Origin: Mycobacterium vicinigordonae
Lineage (GTDB): Bacteria; Actinomycetota; Actinomycetes; Mycobacteriales; Mycobacteriaceae
Assembly (NCBI RefSeq): GCF_013466425.1
Contig: NZ_CP059165.1
Span: 4,898,001 to 4,962,000, forward strand
Reading direction: 5' to 3'
Length of the DNA: 64,000 nucleotides
Notes under the pieces: model-generated
What the model saw: the letters and a program-made list of their open reading frames with translations, nothing else
Database searches by the model: none
What the model was told of the DNA's origin: nothing
In this document: piece by piece, positions 43,571-52,694 of the stretch
Numbering within the stretch: the first letter of the stretch is position 1
Layout: the number at the start of each line of letters is the position of its first letter
Made by a program: the position numbers and the translations under genes

Positions 43571-44218
43571 ATGGACATCGCCTATCTGCTGAGCGCCACC
43601 CGGTCAGCGCGCAAATCACTCGACCTGAGCGCGCCCGTCGACCTCGCCGATATCCGCGACTGCCTGCAGATTGGATTGCAGGCAGCCAACGGGTCGAATC
43701 AGCAGAACTGGCGTTGGCTGGTCGTCACCGATCACGCGCTTCGCGAGGAGATCGCGCAGCTCTTCCGCGAGGCGTATTTGCGCCGCGTCGGCGGGCAGTT
43801 CCTCGCCGGGTTGCTGCCAGCCGGCACCCCGGAGGCGCGGCTGATGTCGTCGACCGAGTGGCTGGTCGAACACCTAGCCCGGATACCGGCGCTAGTAATC
43901 CCTTGCTACCAGCCGTATTTGCCGCGTATCGACGGGGATGAGTCGTTCCATCTGGCGACGCTGTACGGTTCCATCTTCCCAGCAGTGTGGAACTTTCAGC
44001 TGGCCCTGCACACCCGCGGATACGGGACGTGCATCACTACCTTGCACCTGCACCACGAAACCGCCGTCGGCGAGTTGCTCGGCATTCCATCGACGTATGT
44101 GCAAGGCTGCCTCCTACCCGTCGGCCGGCTGCGTGCCGGGCACACCTTCCACCCCGCACCCCGGGTGCCCGTCGAGCAGGTAGTCACCCTGGACCGCTGG
44201 ACCGGGCCACCCATCTAA
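43571..44218 (+). CDS. Nitroreductase-family FMN oxidoreductase
   Basis: This 215-residue protein has the nitroreductase-fold start TRSARKSLDL, the FMN-binding LQAANGSNQQNWRWLVV, and the C-terminal GYGTCITTLHLHHETAVGELLGIP. Family members reduce nitro groups, quinones or enoyl groups with NAD(P)H. It starts 24 bases after the SDR stop in the fadE operon. A role as an enoate or quinone reductase on a pathway intermediate is possible. Confidence 0.88.
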   Translation: MDIAYLLSATRSARKSLDLSAPVDLADIRDCLQIGLQAANGSNQQNWRWLVVTDHALREEIAQLFREAYLRRVGGQFLAGLLPAGTPEARLMSSTEWLVEHLARIPALVIPCYQPYLPRIDGDESFHLATLYGSIFPAVWNFQLALHTRGYGTCITTLHLHHETAVGELLGIPSTYVQGCLLPVGRLRAGHTFHPAPRVPVEQVVTLDRWTGPPI

Positions 44219-44285
44219 GATTGTGTGTCCAGGCGTACGCACGTCCTTAACCAGCGCGTTTGTCGCGGTCAGTCTGATAGCCTCT

Positions 44286-44300
44286 AACAAAGATTTGGTT
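44286..44300 (+). promoter_or_regulatory. Regulon operator, copy E (tandem TetR gene)
   Basis: AACAAAGATTTGGTT matches the consensus of the four sites at 37425, 38355, 40248 and 40316. It lies upstream of the tandem TetR gene, next to a possible promoter (TTGTCG at 44260, TCTAAC at 44283, 17-base spacer). This suggests autoregulation and identifies the likely regulator of the regulon. Confidence 0.68.
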
Positions 44301-44321
44301 CGGCAGGAGGACGGGATTCGC

Positions 44322-44369
44322 ATGGTGCAATCGCTGCGGTCCTCCGGAGCGGCGACCCACCCGCTATGA
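44322..44369 (+). CDS. Possible 15-residue leader peptide coupled to the TetR gene
   Basis: ATG at 44322 lies 11 bases after AGGAGG, the best ribosome-binding site in the region, and encodes MVQSLRSSGAATHPL. Its TGA overlaps the TetR ATG (TATGA at 44365-44369). The TetR gene has only a weak site of its own, so reinitiation from this leader is plausible. The peptide has no recognised family. Confidence 0.4.
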   Translation: MVQSLRSSGAATHPL

Positions 44370-45628
44370 CCGACAGCGCAATCGAAAGCGGCACCCGCCG
44401 CACCGAGATCCTCGAGACCGCCGCCGCGCTGATCGCCACGTCGGGGCTGCGCACCTCGCTGCAGGAAATCGCCGATGCGGCAGGCATTCTCCCGGGCAGC
44501 CTCTATCACCACTTCGAGTCCAAAGAAGCCATCCTGGTCGAGCTGATCCGCCGCTACCAGGCCGACCTGGACCACGTCGGGCAAAGCGCCCAGGCCCGCC
44601 TCGACGAGCCGGACCCCCGCCCCCCCGCCGAGAAGGTCATCGAGTTGGGGCAGGCGATCGCCAACTGCGCCGTGCGGCATCGCGCGGCACTGCAGATGTC
44701 GTTCTACGAGGGACCGAGCGCCGATCCCGAGCTGATGCAACTGACGCAACAGCGCCCCGTCGCGATGCAGGAGGCGATGCTGCAGACGCTGCGCGTCGCC
44801 AGGTGGAGCGGCTACATCAAGGCCGACGTGGACCTGCCCATCCTGGCCGACCGGATCTGCCAGACGATGCTGCAGGTCGGACTGGACGTCATGCGGGCCA
44901 ACTCCTCGGCCGATCAGGTGGCCGCCCTGTTGTGCCGGATCATGTTGCAGGGGTTGGCTTCTCGTCCTCCCACCGACCGGGCGCTGGACCGGTCCAAGGC
45001 GTTCGCCGCAGCGAGTGCGGTCATCGAATCCTGGGCCGACGACAGCGAGGCCGACCCCAGCGACAAAGCGGCGCATCTGCGCGCGGTCGCGCGTACCGAG
45101 TTCGGTCGCAAGGGCTATGAGGTCACCACCATCCGTGACATCGCGTCTGCGGCCGGTCTGGGCACCGGGACTGTTTACCGGGTGATCGGCTCCAAAGACG
45201 AACTGCTGGCCTCGATCATGCGCTCGTTCGGCCAGAAGGTCGAAGCGGGGTGGGTCGACGTGCTGCGCTCGGATGCGACGCCGATCGAGAAACTCGACGC
45301 CTTGAGTTGGGTCAACGTCAACGCGCTGGACCAGTTTTCGGACGAATTCCGCATTCAGCTCGCCTGGATGCGCCAGTCACCGCCGCGCGACACGGTAAAC
45401 CCAGGCTGGTCGTACACTACCCGATTGCGACAGATGAAATCGCTTCTCTCCGAAGGCATTCGATCCGAGGAGATACGGGCCGACACCGGCTCCATCACCA
45501 TGCTGGCCCGGTGCATCATCGGCATGCAGTGGATACCGGAGAACATCCTGCGTGAAGTGGGCACCCGAACGTCGTTGTTGCTGGCGCGGGACACAGTCTT
45601 GCGCGGCGTGGCGGTACGCGGCAAATAG
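44366..45628 (+). CDS. Tandem TetR-family regulator (two TetR units fused)
   Basis: This 420-residue protein carries two complete TetR units. The first helix-turn-helix is at about 15-60 (LQEIADAAGILPGSLYHHFES) and the second at about 238-284 (IRDIASAAGLGTGTVYRVIGS), each followed by a helical ligand-binding domain. Most TetR proteins are half this length and dimerise; a fused pair may bind as an internal dimer. It follows the fadE/SDR/nitroreductase operon and has a copy of the shared operator upstream, so it is the best candidate regulator of the 29-45 kb locus. Confidence 0.88.
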   Translation: MTDSAIESGTRRTEILETAAALIATSGLRTSLQEIADAAGILPGSLYHHFESKEAILVELIRRYQADLDHVGQSAQARLDEPDPRPPAEKVIELGQAIANCAVRHRAALQMSFYEGPSADPELMQLTQQRPVAMQEAMLQTLRVARWSGYIKADVDLPILADRICQTMLQVGLDVMRANSSADQVAALLCRIMLQGLASRPPTDRALDRSKAFAAASAVIESWADDSEADPSDKAAHLRAVARTEFGRKGYEVTTIRDIASAAGLGTGTVYRVIGSKDELLASIMRSFGQKVEAGWVDVLRSDATPIEKLDALSWVNVNALDQFSDEFRIQLAWMRQSPPRDTVNPGWSYTTRLRQMKSLLSEGIRSEEIRADTGSITMLARCIIGMQWIPENILREVGTRTSLLLARDTVLRGVAVRGK

Positions 45629-45680
45629 CCGTCACCGGGCCAAACAGATGGTCCGATGCCCGGCGCGTAACGTCGGAATT

Positions 45681-46325
45681 GTGAAGCGCATTATCGTCAT
45701 CGGCGGCCACGGAAAGGTCGCGCTGCAGCTGGCCCGGATCCTAACCCAGCGCGGCGACCAAGTGACCTCGGTGTTCCGCAATCCCGAACACGCCGACGAC
45801 GTCGCCGCCACCGGTGCCAAACCTGTCACCGCAGACATCGAGCAACTCGGCACCGATGCGCTGGCCAAGCTGCTGTCCGGTCACGACGCGGTCGTCTTCT
45901 CGGCCGGGGCGGGCGGCGGCGACCGGGCCCGGACTTACGCCGTCGACCGCGACGCGGCGATCCGGACGGTCGACGCGGCAACACAGGTAAACGTCAGGCG
46001 CTTCGTAATGGTGTCGTACTTCGGCGCGGGCCCGGACCACGGCGTGCCGCCGGAGGATTCGTTCTTCGCCTACGCAGAGGCGAAGGCCGCCGCCGATGCC
46101 CACCTGCGCGCGAGCGATCTCGATTGGACCGTACTCGGGCCGGGTCGGCTCACGCTGGACGCCGGCACCGGCCGCGTCGAAGTGGACCGAGCAAAGGGCG
46201 AGGTCGCCCGGGCCGACGTCGCGGCGGTCGTCGCCGCCACCCTGCAGGACGACTCGACGATCGCGCGGACCATCAACTTCAACAACGGCGACGTTCCCAT
46301 CGCCGAGGCATTGGCAACCGGATAA
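45681..46325 (+). CDS. NAD(P)-binding SDR-like protein (NmrA/SDR_a5 type)
   Basis: This 214-residue protein begins with the Rossmann motif IIVIGGHGKVALQLARIL and shows VVFSAGAGGG and RFVMVSYFGA, typical of small atypical SDRs. The catalytic Tyr-x-x-x-Lys appears as YAEAK. The GTG at 45681 has only a weak GGA before it. It lies just upstream of the metE riboswitch. The substrate is unknown. Confidence 0.84.
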   Translation: MKRIIVIGGHGKVALQLARILTQRGDQVTSVFRNPEHADDVAATGAKPVTADIEQLGTDALAKLLSGHDAVVFSAGAGGGDRARTYAVDRDAAIRTVDAATQVNVRRFVMVSYFGAGPDHGVPPEDSFFAYAEAKAAADAHLRASDLDWTVLGPGRLTLDAGTGRVEVDRAKGEVARADVAAVVAATLQDDSTIARTINFNNGDVPIAEALATG

Positions 46326-46453
46326 CAACTCACCCGCAGCGCAAGCGAGGTGGCGGCTCTGCTCGAGCAGTGGCGATGGTGCTGCGCGATTCCCGTCCGG
46401 ACGGCGTCGCAGAGTAGCCTGATTCCCGCAGCTGGTCTGCCGTCGCCGTAGGC

Positions 46454-46644
46454 GCCGGCATCGAGTGAGGCAAACCCAGCCTCGCAAGAGGGAACCCGGT
46501 GAGAATCCGGGACTGTCCCGCAGCGGTATGCAGGAACGACCGCCGTCACACAGCACTGGTCCCCCGGGACCGGGAAGCGACGGCCATTAGAAACCGCCGT
46601 CAAGGCGCACGCCTGCGAGTCCGAAGACCTGCCAGTTGTGCCGG
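46454..46644 (+). ncRNA. Cobalamin (B12) riboswitch upstream of metE
   Basis: The conserved cobalamin-riboswitch elements appear in order: AGAGGGAACCCGGTGAGAAT, CCGGGACTGTCCCGCAGCGG, the B12-box region ACCGGGAAGCGACGG, and AGTCCGAAGACCTGCCA. GCCGGCA (46454-46460) can pair with TGCCGG (46639-46644) to form P1. The aptamer would bind adenosyl- or other cobalamin and lower metE expression when B12 allows MetH to work, as is known for M. tuberculosis metE. Confidence 0.92.
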
Positions 46645-46659
46645 ACGCGCCGCGTCCGG
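46641..46659 (+). terminator. Expression-platform hairpin of the metE riboswitch
   Basis: CCGGACG and CGTCCGG form a perfect 7-base stem around CGCCG. The left arm shares bases 46641-46644 with the 3' strand of P1, so the hairpin and P1 exclude each other. This gives a simple switch, although no T tract follows. Another 130 bases lie before the metE start. Confidence 0.55.
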
Positions 46660-46789
46660 CGGCTCATCGCCTCGTGGAATGGGCGTTTGGCCGATGCTGT
46701 TGCGGTTAATGCACTGCGCTGTTGCCGCCGCGACGCGATCGGTTGCGCGTCCGCGGGTGGTGACCACACCGTCGATTGAAGGACCGCAA

Positions 46790-49072
46790 GTGACCGCACC
46801 CGCCAATTCTCCGAAGTTCACCGCAACCATTACCGGATCACCCCGTATCGGTCCGCGCCGCGAACTCAAACGCGCCACCGAGGGCTACTGGGCCGGCCGC
46901 ACCAGCCGCTCCGACCTGGAGTCAGTCGCAGCCACGCTGCGCCGCGACACCTGGACGGAACTGGCCGCAGCCGGCCTGGACTCGGTGCCGGTGAACACCT
47001 TCTCCTACTACGACCAGATGCTCGACACCGCGGTGTTGTTGGGCGCGCTGCCCGCCCGGGTGCAGGGGATCTCCGACGACCTGGACCGCTATTTCGCGGC
47101 CGCGCGCGGCAACGACGAGGTCGCGCCGCTGGAGATGACCAAGTGGTTCGACACCAACTACCACTACCTGGTTCCCGAGATCGGGCCGTCGACCCGATTT
47201 GCGCTCAACCCCGACAAGGTGCTCTCCGAACTCAAGGAGGCCACCGAGCTGGGTGTGCCCGCTCGTCCCGTCATCATCGGGCCGGTCACGTTCCTGCTGC
47301 TCAGCAAGGCCGTCGACGGCGGCGGCGCACCAATCGAACGACTTAAGGAACTGGTGCCGATCTACACCGAACTGCTGTCACTGATCGCCGACAGCGGCGC
47401 GCAGTGGGTTCAGTTCGACGAGCCGGCGCTGGTCACCGACATTTCGCCCGATGCGCCCGCGCTGGCCGAGGCCGTGTACACCGCGCTGGGCGCGGCTGGG
47501 AACCGTCCCGCGATCCATGTCGCCACCTATTTCGGCAACCCGGGCGCTTCGCTGGCGGGCCTGGCCCGCACACCGGTCGAGGCGATCGGGGTCGACCTCG
47601 TCTATGGCGCCGACACCGCGCTCGCCGCCGTTCCCGAGCTGGCCGGCAAGACGCTGGTGGCCGGAATCGTCGACGGCCGCAACATCTGGCGCACCGACCT
47701 GCAGGCCGCGCTGGCCAAGCTGGCGACGCTGCTGGGGTTGGCCGGATCCGTGGCAGTGTCGACGTCCTGCTCCACCTTGCACGTCCCGTACTCGCTCGAG
47801 CCGGAGACCGACCTGGACGATGCATTGCGCAGCTGGCTGGCATTTGGCGCCGAAAAGGTGCGCGAAGTGGTCGTTTTGGCGCGTGCCTTGCGTGACGGTC
47901 GCGAGTCGGTTGCCGACGAGATCGCCGCGTCCAACGCCGCGGTGGCCTCCCGCACGCGCGACCCGCGCCTACACAACGACCAGGTCCGGGCCCGGATCGA
48001 CTCGATTTTAGCGTCCGGCGCGCACCGCGGCGACGCCGCCCAGCGCCGCGCCAGCCAGGACGAACGCCTGCATCTGCCGTCGCTGCCGACCACGACCATC
48101 GGGTCGTTCCCGCAGACCGTGGACATCCGTAAAGCCCGCGCGGCGCTGGTTGCGGGGGAGATCGACGAGGCCGAGTACACCCGCCGGATGCGGCATGAGA
48201 TCGCCGAGGTGATCAAGCTGCAGGAGCGGCTGGGCCTGGACGTGCTGGTGCACGGCGAGCCGGAACGCAACGACATGGTGCAGTACTTCGCCGAACAGCT
48301 GGAGGGCTTCTTCGCCACCAAGAACGGCTGGGTGCAGTCCTACGGCAGCCGCTGCGTGCGCCCGCCGATCCTCTACGGCGACGTCACCCGTCAGCACCCG
48401 ATGACGGTGGAGTGGGCCAAGTACGCGCAGTCGCTCACCGACAAGCCGGTGAAGGGCATGCTGACTGGTCCGGTCACCATCCTGGCGTGGTCGTTCGTCC
48501 GCGCCGACCAGCCGCTGGCCGACACCGCAAACCAAGTGGCACTTGCGATTCGGGACGAGACGGTGGACCTGCAGGCCGCGGGCATCGCCGTCATTCAGGT
48601 CGACGAGCCCGCGCTGCGGGAGCTGTTGCCGCTGCGTCGCGCCGACCAGGACGACTATTTGCGCTGGGCGGTGGGCGCGTTCCGGTTGGCCACCTCCGGT
48701 GTCGCCGACTCGACCCAGATTCACACCCACTTGTGCTATTCGGAGTTCGGCGACGTGATCGGCGCGATCGCCGACCTTGACGCCGACGTTACCTCCATCG
48801 AGGCGGCGCGGTCACACATGGAGGTGCTCGACGACCTGAACGCGATCGGCTTCTCCAACAGCGTCGGGCCGGGTGTCTACGACATCCACTCGCCGCGGGT
48901 ACCTAGCACCGAGGAGATGGCCACCTCGCTGCAGGCTGCATTGAAAGCCGTTCCAGCGGAACGCCTTTGGGTTAACCCCGATTGCGGCCTGAAAACCCGC
49001 AACACCGACCAGGTGACAGCGTCGCTGAAGAACATGGTCGCCGCCGCCCAGGAGGTCCGCGCCGGCGTCTAG
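46790..49072 (+). CDS. metE: Cobalamin-independent methionine synthase MetE
   Basis: This enzyme of 760 residues transfers a methyl group from 5-methyltetrahydropteroyl-triglutamate to homocysteine. The N-terminal duplicated barrel is followed by the catalytic barrel with [23 protein letters not shown], and zinc ligands in [11 protein letters not shown] and NPDCGLKTR. The GTG at 46790 lies after GAAGGA; longer upstream frames run through the riboswitch and are not coding. A B12 riboswitch precedes it and a strong hairpin follows it. Confidence 0.97.
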   Translation: MTAPANSPKFTATITGSPRIGPRRELKRATEGYWAGRTSRSDLESVAATLRRDTWTELAAAGLDSVPVNTFSYYDQMLDTAVLLGALPARVQGISDDLDRYFAAARGNDEVAPLEMTKWFDTNYHYLVPEIGPSTRFALNPDKVLSELKEATELGVPARPVIIGPVTFLLLSKAVDGGGAPIERLKELVPIYTELLSLIADSGAQWVQFDEPALVTDISPDAPALAEAVYTALGAAGNRPAIHVATYFGNPGASLAGLARTPVEAIGVDLVYGADTALAAVPELAGKTLVAGIVDGRNIWRTDLQAALAKLATLLGLAGSVAVSTSCSTLHVPYSLEPETDLDDALRSWLAFGAEKVREVVVLARALRDGRESVADEIAASNAAVASRTRDPRLHNDQVRARIDSILASGAHRGDAAQRRASQDERLHLPSLPTTTIGSFPQTVDIRKARAALVAGEIDEAEYTRRMRHEIAEVIKLQERLGLDVLVHGEPERNDMVQYFAEQLEGFFATKNGWVQSYGSRCVRPPILYGDVTRQHPMTVEWAKYAQSLTDKPVKGMLTGPVTILAWSFVRADQPLADTANQVALAIRDETVDLQAAGIAVIQVDEPALRELLPLRRADQDDYLRWAVGAFRLATSGVADSTQIHTHLCYSEFGDVIGAIADLDADVTSIEAARSHMEVLDDLNAIGFSNSVGPGVYDIHSPRVPSTEEMATSLQAALKAVPAERLWVNPDCGLKTRNTDQVTASLKNMVAAAQEVRAGV

Positions 49073-49088
49073 CCCGTCGCCTACCCCC

Positions 49089-49148
49089 GCGAGCAGACGC
49101 AAAAGCACGCGACACGCCGTCGAAAAGAGTGCTTTTGCGTCTGCTCGC
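49089..49148. terminator. Bidirectional terminator with perfect 20-base arms
   Basis: GCGAGCAGACGCAAAAGCAC (49089-49108) and its exact complement (49129-49148) flank a 20-base loop between the convergent metE and Rv1132-like genes. The AAAA/TTTT blocks inside the arms give T-rich runs in both directions. The word GCGAGCAGACGCAAAA recurs in many mycobacterial intergenic regions as far as I recall. Confidence 0.8.
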
Positions 49149-49149
49149 G

Positions 49150-50871
49150 CTACGACGAGAGCACCTCGACAGGAACGTTGTCGTCCCAAGGCTGCCGCGT
49201 CACCATGTCGGCGACCCGCACATAGCCTCGCTCGAATTCGCCTGTGGCAGCGTCGACCAACCGATAGCGCTGGGTCTGCCGGTGGATCGGCTGGGCGTCG
49301 AGCAGCACCACCCGCACCTCGCCAGGTTCGAACTGGCAGCGCCGCTGCAGGGCCGCTATTAACTGCTCGTTGTGCATATGGCCGTCGCCGAAATTCCACC
49401 CGATGGCGGTGCTACAGATCCGCTCCCCGTCGGTGATGACGTAGTCGTCCTCGCTGTGCCCGGCCATTGCGCGGTGCGCCAGGGTGAACAGCGCTCGCCC
49501 GTGAGTATTCATGGCGCGGAACGCATATCCGAGGTACATCGGGATCTGCGCGCGGTCCTTGCCGTAGAAGCGCTCCAGCTGGGCCTGCGGCATGCTGGCG
49601 ATCGCGATGACGCCGCGACTGATCTTGTCGGCCGCCGACGGCTTGATGCACCACAACGTGGTGTCCCAGTTGCCGGCGTAGTACCGCATGCCCGGCAGGA
49701 ACGAGATCTTGCGTGGGAACATGTTGCCCAGGATCACGATCCCCACCAAAAGGGTGAACAGAATCGCCACCGGCGCAAGGTGTTTGACGTCGCTGATGCC
49801 GAGGCAGGCATGACCAACGAACAGCGACAGCACCCCGAAGATCATGAACACATTCCACTCCAGCGGCACCCCCATCGGAATCGCAGTGAGGATGCCCAGG
49901 TGGAAGCACACCATCACAATCGCGGCGACCGTGGTCGGCCAACCACCATGGGAGAAGAACAAGGCCAGCGGCACGAACATCTCGATGAACGTGCTGACAT
50001 GTGCGAACAGCCGGGACAGCAGGCCGGGCCGCAGATCGTCGGGGAACTGCTCGAAGAACATCCGCTTGATGAAGCGGGGCCGGAACAGCGGGTTGTTCGA
50101 CATCATCGTGGAGATGACGAACGGGAAGTGCTTGTTCAGTTTTGACGTCGCCGCGCCCATCCAGATCACCAGGAACACCAACTTGGCGGCGACGATCATG
50201 TCCGGCGCACCGAACAGGAACGTCACCGTCAGCGACCCGTAGACCTCGCCGCGGGCAGCCAGAAAGATCACCTTGTCGCGCAGCCCCGCGGCACCCAACA
50301 CCAACAGGATCGCGACGATCTGCCACGTCGGTAACACTCCGACCGTGCTGCCCAACTCCGGCATCGGGCCGCTGCCGTCGGTGAACAATGCCGTCACGAG
50401 CAGGATCAGCAGCAACGCATAGAGCGCCACATCCAGCGGCTTGCGCTTGGTGCCGTAGGTCATTGGGACGCGGTCCGGCCAGGGTGGCAGCCGGATAGTG
50501 CCGAACCTCAGCCAGTACAAGATCGAGCCCATTGGCGGAAAAAAACGGTTGTTCAGCGGTCCGAACCCGCAGCCCAGACCGACCACTTCGAACAACATCG
50601 TGTACAGCACAACCTTTTCGAAGACGATCGGCTCGGCGTACCAGGCTGCGACATTGGTGAAGCCGTCTATCCCCTTGGTGCTCAGCACGATTAGCCAGGC
50701 GAACAGGATGTAGAGCAGGATCTTGCCGACGTAGAACAAGTGCATCACCACCGGTGTGCCGAAGCCCACCTCGGCCCAGTGCCGGGCCATCGGGCGAATC
50801 TTGTCGGCCCTGGTGCCCTTGCTCCATTCCTCGATGTCGACCTCTGGCAGTTGGGGCTTGAGGAATCCCAT
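49150..50871 (-). CDS. Polytopic membrane protein, DUF3556 type (Rv1132-like)
   Basis: This 573-residue protein has about ten hydrophobic segments followed by a soluble C-terminal domain of about 130 residues. It resembles Rv1132, a membrane protein of unknown function that is likewise convergent with metE in M. tuberculosis; the DUF3556 label is from memory. The ATG at 50871 is preferred over a GTG 12 bases upstream. A KstR-type palindrome lies just before the start, so sterol-responsive control is possible. Confidence 0.8.
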   Translation of the reverse strand: MGFLKPQLPEVDIEEWSKGTRADKIRPMARHWAEVGFGTPVVMHLFYVGKILLYILFAWLIVLSTKGIDGFTNVAAWYAEPIVFEKVVLYTMLFEVVGLGCGFGPLNNRFFPPMGSILYWLRFGTIRLPPWPDRVPMTYGTKRKPLDVALYALLLILLVTALFTDGSGPMPELGSTVGVLPTWQIVAILLVLGAAGLRDKVIFLAARGEVYGSLTVTFLFGAPDMIVAAKLVFLVIWMGAATSKLNKHFPFVISTMMSNNPLFRPRFIKRMFFEQFPDDLRPGLLSRLFAHVSTFIEMFVPLALFFSHGGWPTTVAAIVMVCFHLGILTAIPMGVPLEWNVFMIFGVLSLFVGHACLGISDVKHLAPVAILFTLLVGIVILGNMFPRKISFLPGMRYYAGNWDTTLWCIKPSAADKISRGVIAIASMPQAQLERFYGKDRAQIPMYLGYAFRAMNTHGRALFTLAHRAMAGHSEDDYVITDGERICSTAIGWNFGDGHMHNEQLIAALQRRCQFEPGEVRVVLLDAQPIHRQTQRYRLVDAATGEFERGYVRVADMVTRQPWDDNVPVEVLSS

Positions 50872-50882
50872 GGTTTGACACA

Positions 50883-50898
50883 CTAGAACGTGTTCTAG
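50883..50898. promoter_or_regulatory. KstR-type operator CTAGAAC-GT-GTTCTAG
   Basis: The perfect 7-base inverted repeat around GT fits the published KstR consensus TnnAACnnGTTnnA. It lies 12 bases upstream of the membrane protein start and 100 bases before the divergent secreted-protein gene. KstR represses cholesterol-catabolism genes in mycobacteria. Confidence 0.75.
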
Positions 50899-50997
50899 CG
50901 CCGGGGCGAGTTCTACACCGACATTCCTTTGTCAGCTGCTCCGACCGGGGATACCGTAAGTGCACGACGCTTAGGGACGACTTAGGAAGGGGACGCC

Positions 50998-51213
50998 ATG
51001 CGCCGAATTCGCAATTCCATGTTGCTCCTCGCCGCTGGCTCGATCGCGTTTGCGACCGGCACGGGTACGGCCCACGCCCAACCGCCCTCCGTGGGTGATT
51101 CGTGTACCACCCTGCACGCCACCACCAAGGACGCCAGCGGCCAGACGATGTGGTGCAACCCGACCATGACCGGGAATCACAGCCTGGTGTGGCAGTACGG
51201 CGGCCCGGGCTAA
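50998..51213 (+). CDS. Small secreted protein
   Basis: This 71-residue precursor has a classic Sec signal peptide (basic MRRIRNS, hydrophobic core, AHA at 25-27 followed by QPP). The mature part is about 44 residues with two cysteines (36 and 53) that could form a disulphide, and ends QYGGPG. AGGAAGGGG precedes the ATG. It resembles the small secreted proteins found in many mycobacteria; no function is known. It ends five bases from the convergent cobQ. Confidence 0.8.
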   Translation: MRRIRNSMLLLAAGSIAFATGTGTAHAQPPSVGDSCTTLHATTKDASGQTMWCNPTMTGNHSLVWQYGGPG

Positions 51214-51218
51214 ACCGT

Positions 51219-52694
51219 CTACGACGGAGCACCGGGGGGAAGAAACGGCAGTCGCGCCGGGCAGCCCTTGCGCGCGAGACCGAGCAGCGCACCGACATCG
51301 AGGTGACGTTCGACCAGATCGCCGAGCAGGTCCAGGCGTCCCTCGCGCGCAGCCGAAAAGGATGTGCCCGATGACAATCCGAGCGTCTCGCGCAAGAACG
51401 CCGCGCGGAAGCCGTCGTCTTCCAGCGAGCCGTGCCACATCGTGCCGAACACCGCGCCGTCACGCGAGCCACCGAGGAACTCTTCGACCGCACCGCCGCG
51501 GGTGACCCTGCCGTGGTGGATCTCGTATCCCGAAGCCGGCACGCCCAGCCCTTCGCCATGCGGCAGCCGCAGCACCTTGTCGGCACCAAAGGTTGTCTCC
51601 ACATCGAGAAGTCCCAAACCGTCGATCTGCCCGGGTGGCCCCTCGACGCCGGCCGGGTCACGGATAAGCCGGCCCAGCATCTGAAACCCGCCGCAGACGC
51701 CGAGCACCGGCTTGCCCGCCTTTGCATGCGCCAATACCGCGCGATCCAGTCCTCGCGCCCGCAGCCACGACAGGTCCGCGATGGTGGCCCGAGTGCCGGG
51801 CAGCACGATCAGGTCGGCGTCGTCGAGCGTGCGCGGATTGGCGGCGAACACTACGTCCAGTTCGGGTTCGAGTCCCAGCGCGTCGACGTCGGTGAAGTTG
51901 CTGATCCTGGGCAGGCGCACAACAGCGACCCGGCGAGCCGCGCTACCGGAAGCACGGCGGCCCTTGAGGTCCAGGGCATCCTCGGAGTCCAGCCAAAGGT
52001 CGGGGCGCCAGGGCAAGGTCCCGTAGACCCGGCGTCCGGTGAGCCGCTCCAGCTCGCGCAGACCCGGCGCCAGCAGTTCGAGGTCGCCGCGGAATTTGTT
52101 GACCACGAAGCCCGCGATCAGCGCCTGATCCTGCGCGGACAACAGTGCGACGGTGCCCAGGAACGCGGCGAACACCCCGCCGCGGTCGATGTCCCCCACC
52201 ACCACGGTCGGCAGCGCAGCGTGCCGAGCCAGCCCCATATTCACATAATCGCCTGCGCGCAAGTTGATTTCGGCTGGACTGCCGGCACCTTCGGCGACGA
52301 CGACGTCGTAGCGGGCGGCGAGGTCGTCGAACGCCCGGTGCGCAGCCTCGCCCAGGGCTCGTCGACCCTCGAACCAGTCCGCCGAATCCAGCTCTCCGTA
52401 GGCCCTGCCCATTAACACCACATGGCTGCGCTGGTCGCTGCCCGGTTTGAGCAGCACCGGGTTCATCGACACCTCGGGTGTCGCCCTGGCCGCGAGCGCC
52501 TGCACCCATTGCGCACGGCCGATTTCCGCGCCTTCGCCGTCTGGGCCGCGACAGACCATCGAGTTGTTGGACATGTTCTGGGCCTTGAACGGAGCCACTT
52601 TCACCCCGCGCCGGGCCAACGCACGACATAACCCCGCGGTCACGGTGCTCTTGCCCGCGTCGCTCGTGGTTCCTGCGACCAGCAGACCCGCCAT
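51219..52694 (-). CDS. cobQ: Cobyric acid synthase CobQ
   Basis: This glutamine-dependent amidotransferase of 491 residues adds four amide groups to adenosylcobyrinic acid diamide in B12 synthesis. Seen: the ATP-site start LLVAGTTSDAGKS, FKAQNMSNNSMV, and VVGDIDRGGVFA in the synthetase half, then the class I amidotransferase half with VCGGFQMLG (nucleophile cysteine) and GYEIHHGR. The ATG at 52694 matches the usual CobQ N-terminus; earlier ATG codons are possible. It stands alone here, without other cob genes. Confidence 0.95.
   Translation of the reverse strand: MAGLLVAGTTSDAGKSTVTAGLCRALARRGVKVAPFKAQNMSNNSMVCRGPDGEGAEIGRAQWVQALAARATPEVSMNPVLLKPGSDQRSHVVLMGRAYGELDSADWFEGRRALGEAAHRAFDDLAARYDVVVAEGAGSPAEINLRAGDYVNMGLARHAALPTVVVGDIDRGGVFAAFLGTVALLSAQDQALIAGFVVNKFRGDLELLAPGLRELERLTGRRVYGTLPWRPDLWLDSEDALDLKGRRASGSAARRVAVVRLPRISNFTDVDALGLEPELDVVFAANPRTLDDADLIVLPGTRATIADLSWLRARGLDRAVLAHAKAGKPVLGVCGGFQMLGRLIRDPAGVEGPPGQIDGLGLLDVETTFGADKVLRLPHGEGLGVPASGYEIHHGRVTRGGAVEEFLGGSRDGAVFGTMWHGSLEDDGFRAAFLRETLGLSSGTSFSAAREGRLDLLGDLVERHLDVGALLGLARKGCPARLPFLPPGAPS

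Noticed and set aside
37425..44300. Reading the [15 protein letters not shown] sites as KstR2 or KstR boxes
   Set aside because: They do not fit TnnAACnnGTTnnA or AnCAAGnnCTTGnT as I know them; the spacing and core differ.
46499..46789. In-frame N-terminal extension of metE by 97 codons
   Set aside because: It runs through the cobalamin riboswitch and its hairpin, and the MetE family begins at the GTG at 46790.
49412..51727. Long minus-strand frame of 771 codons
   Set aside because: It overlaps the membrane protein and cobQ genes in another frame, has arginine/serine-rich composition and no family motif; it is a GC-rich shadow.
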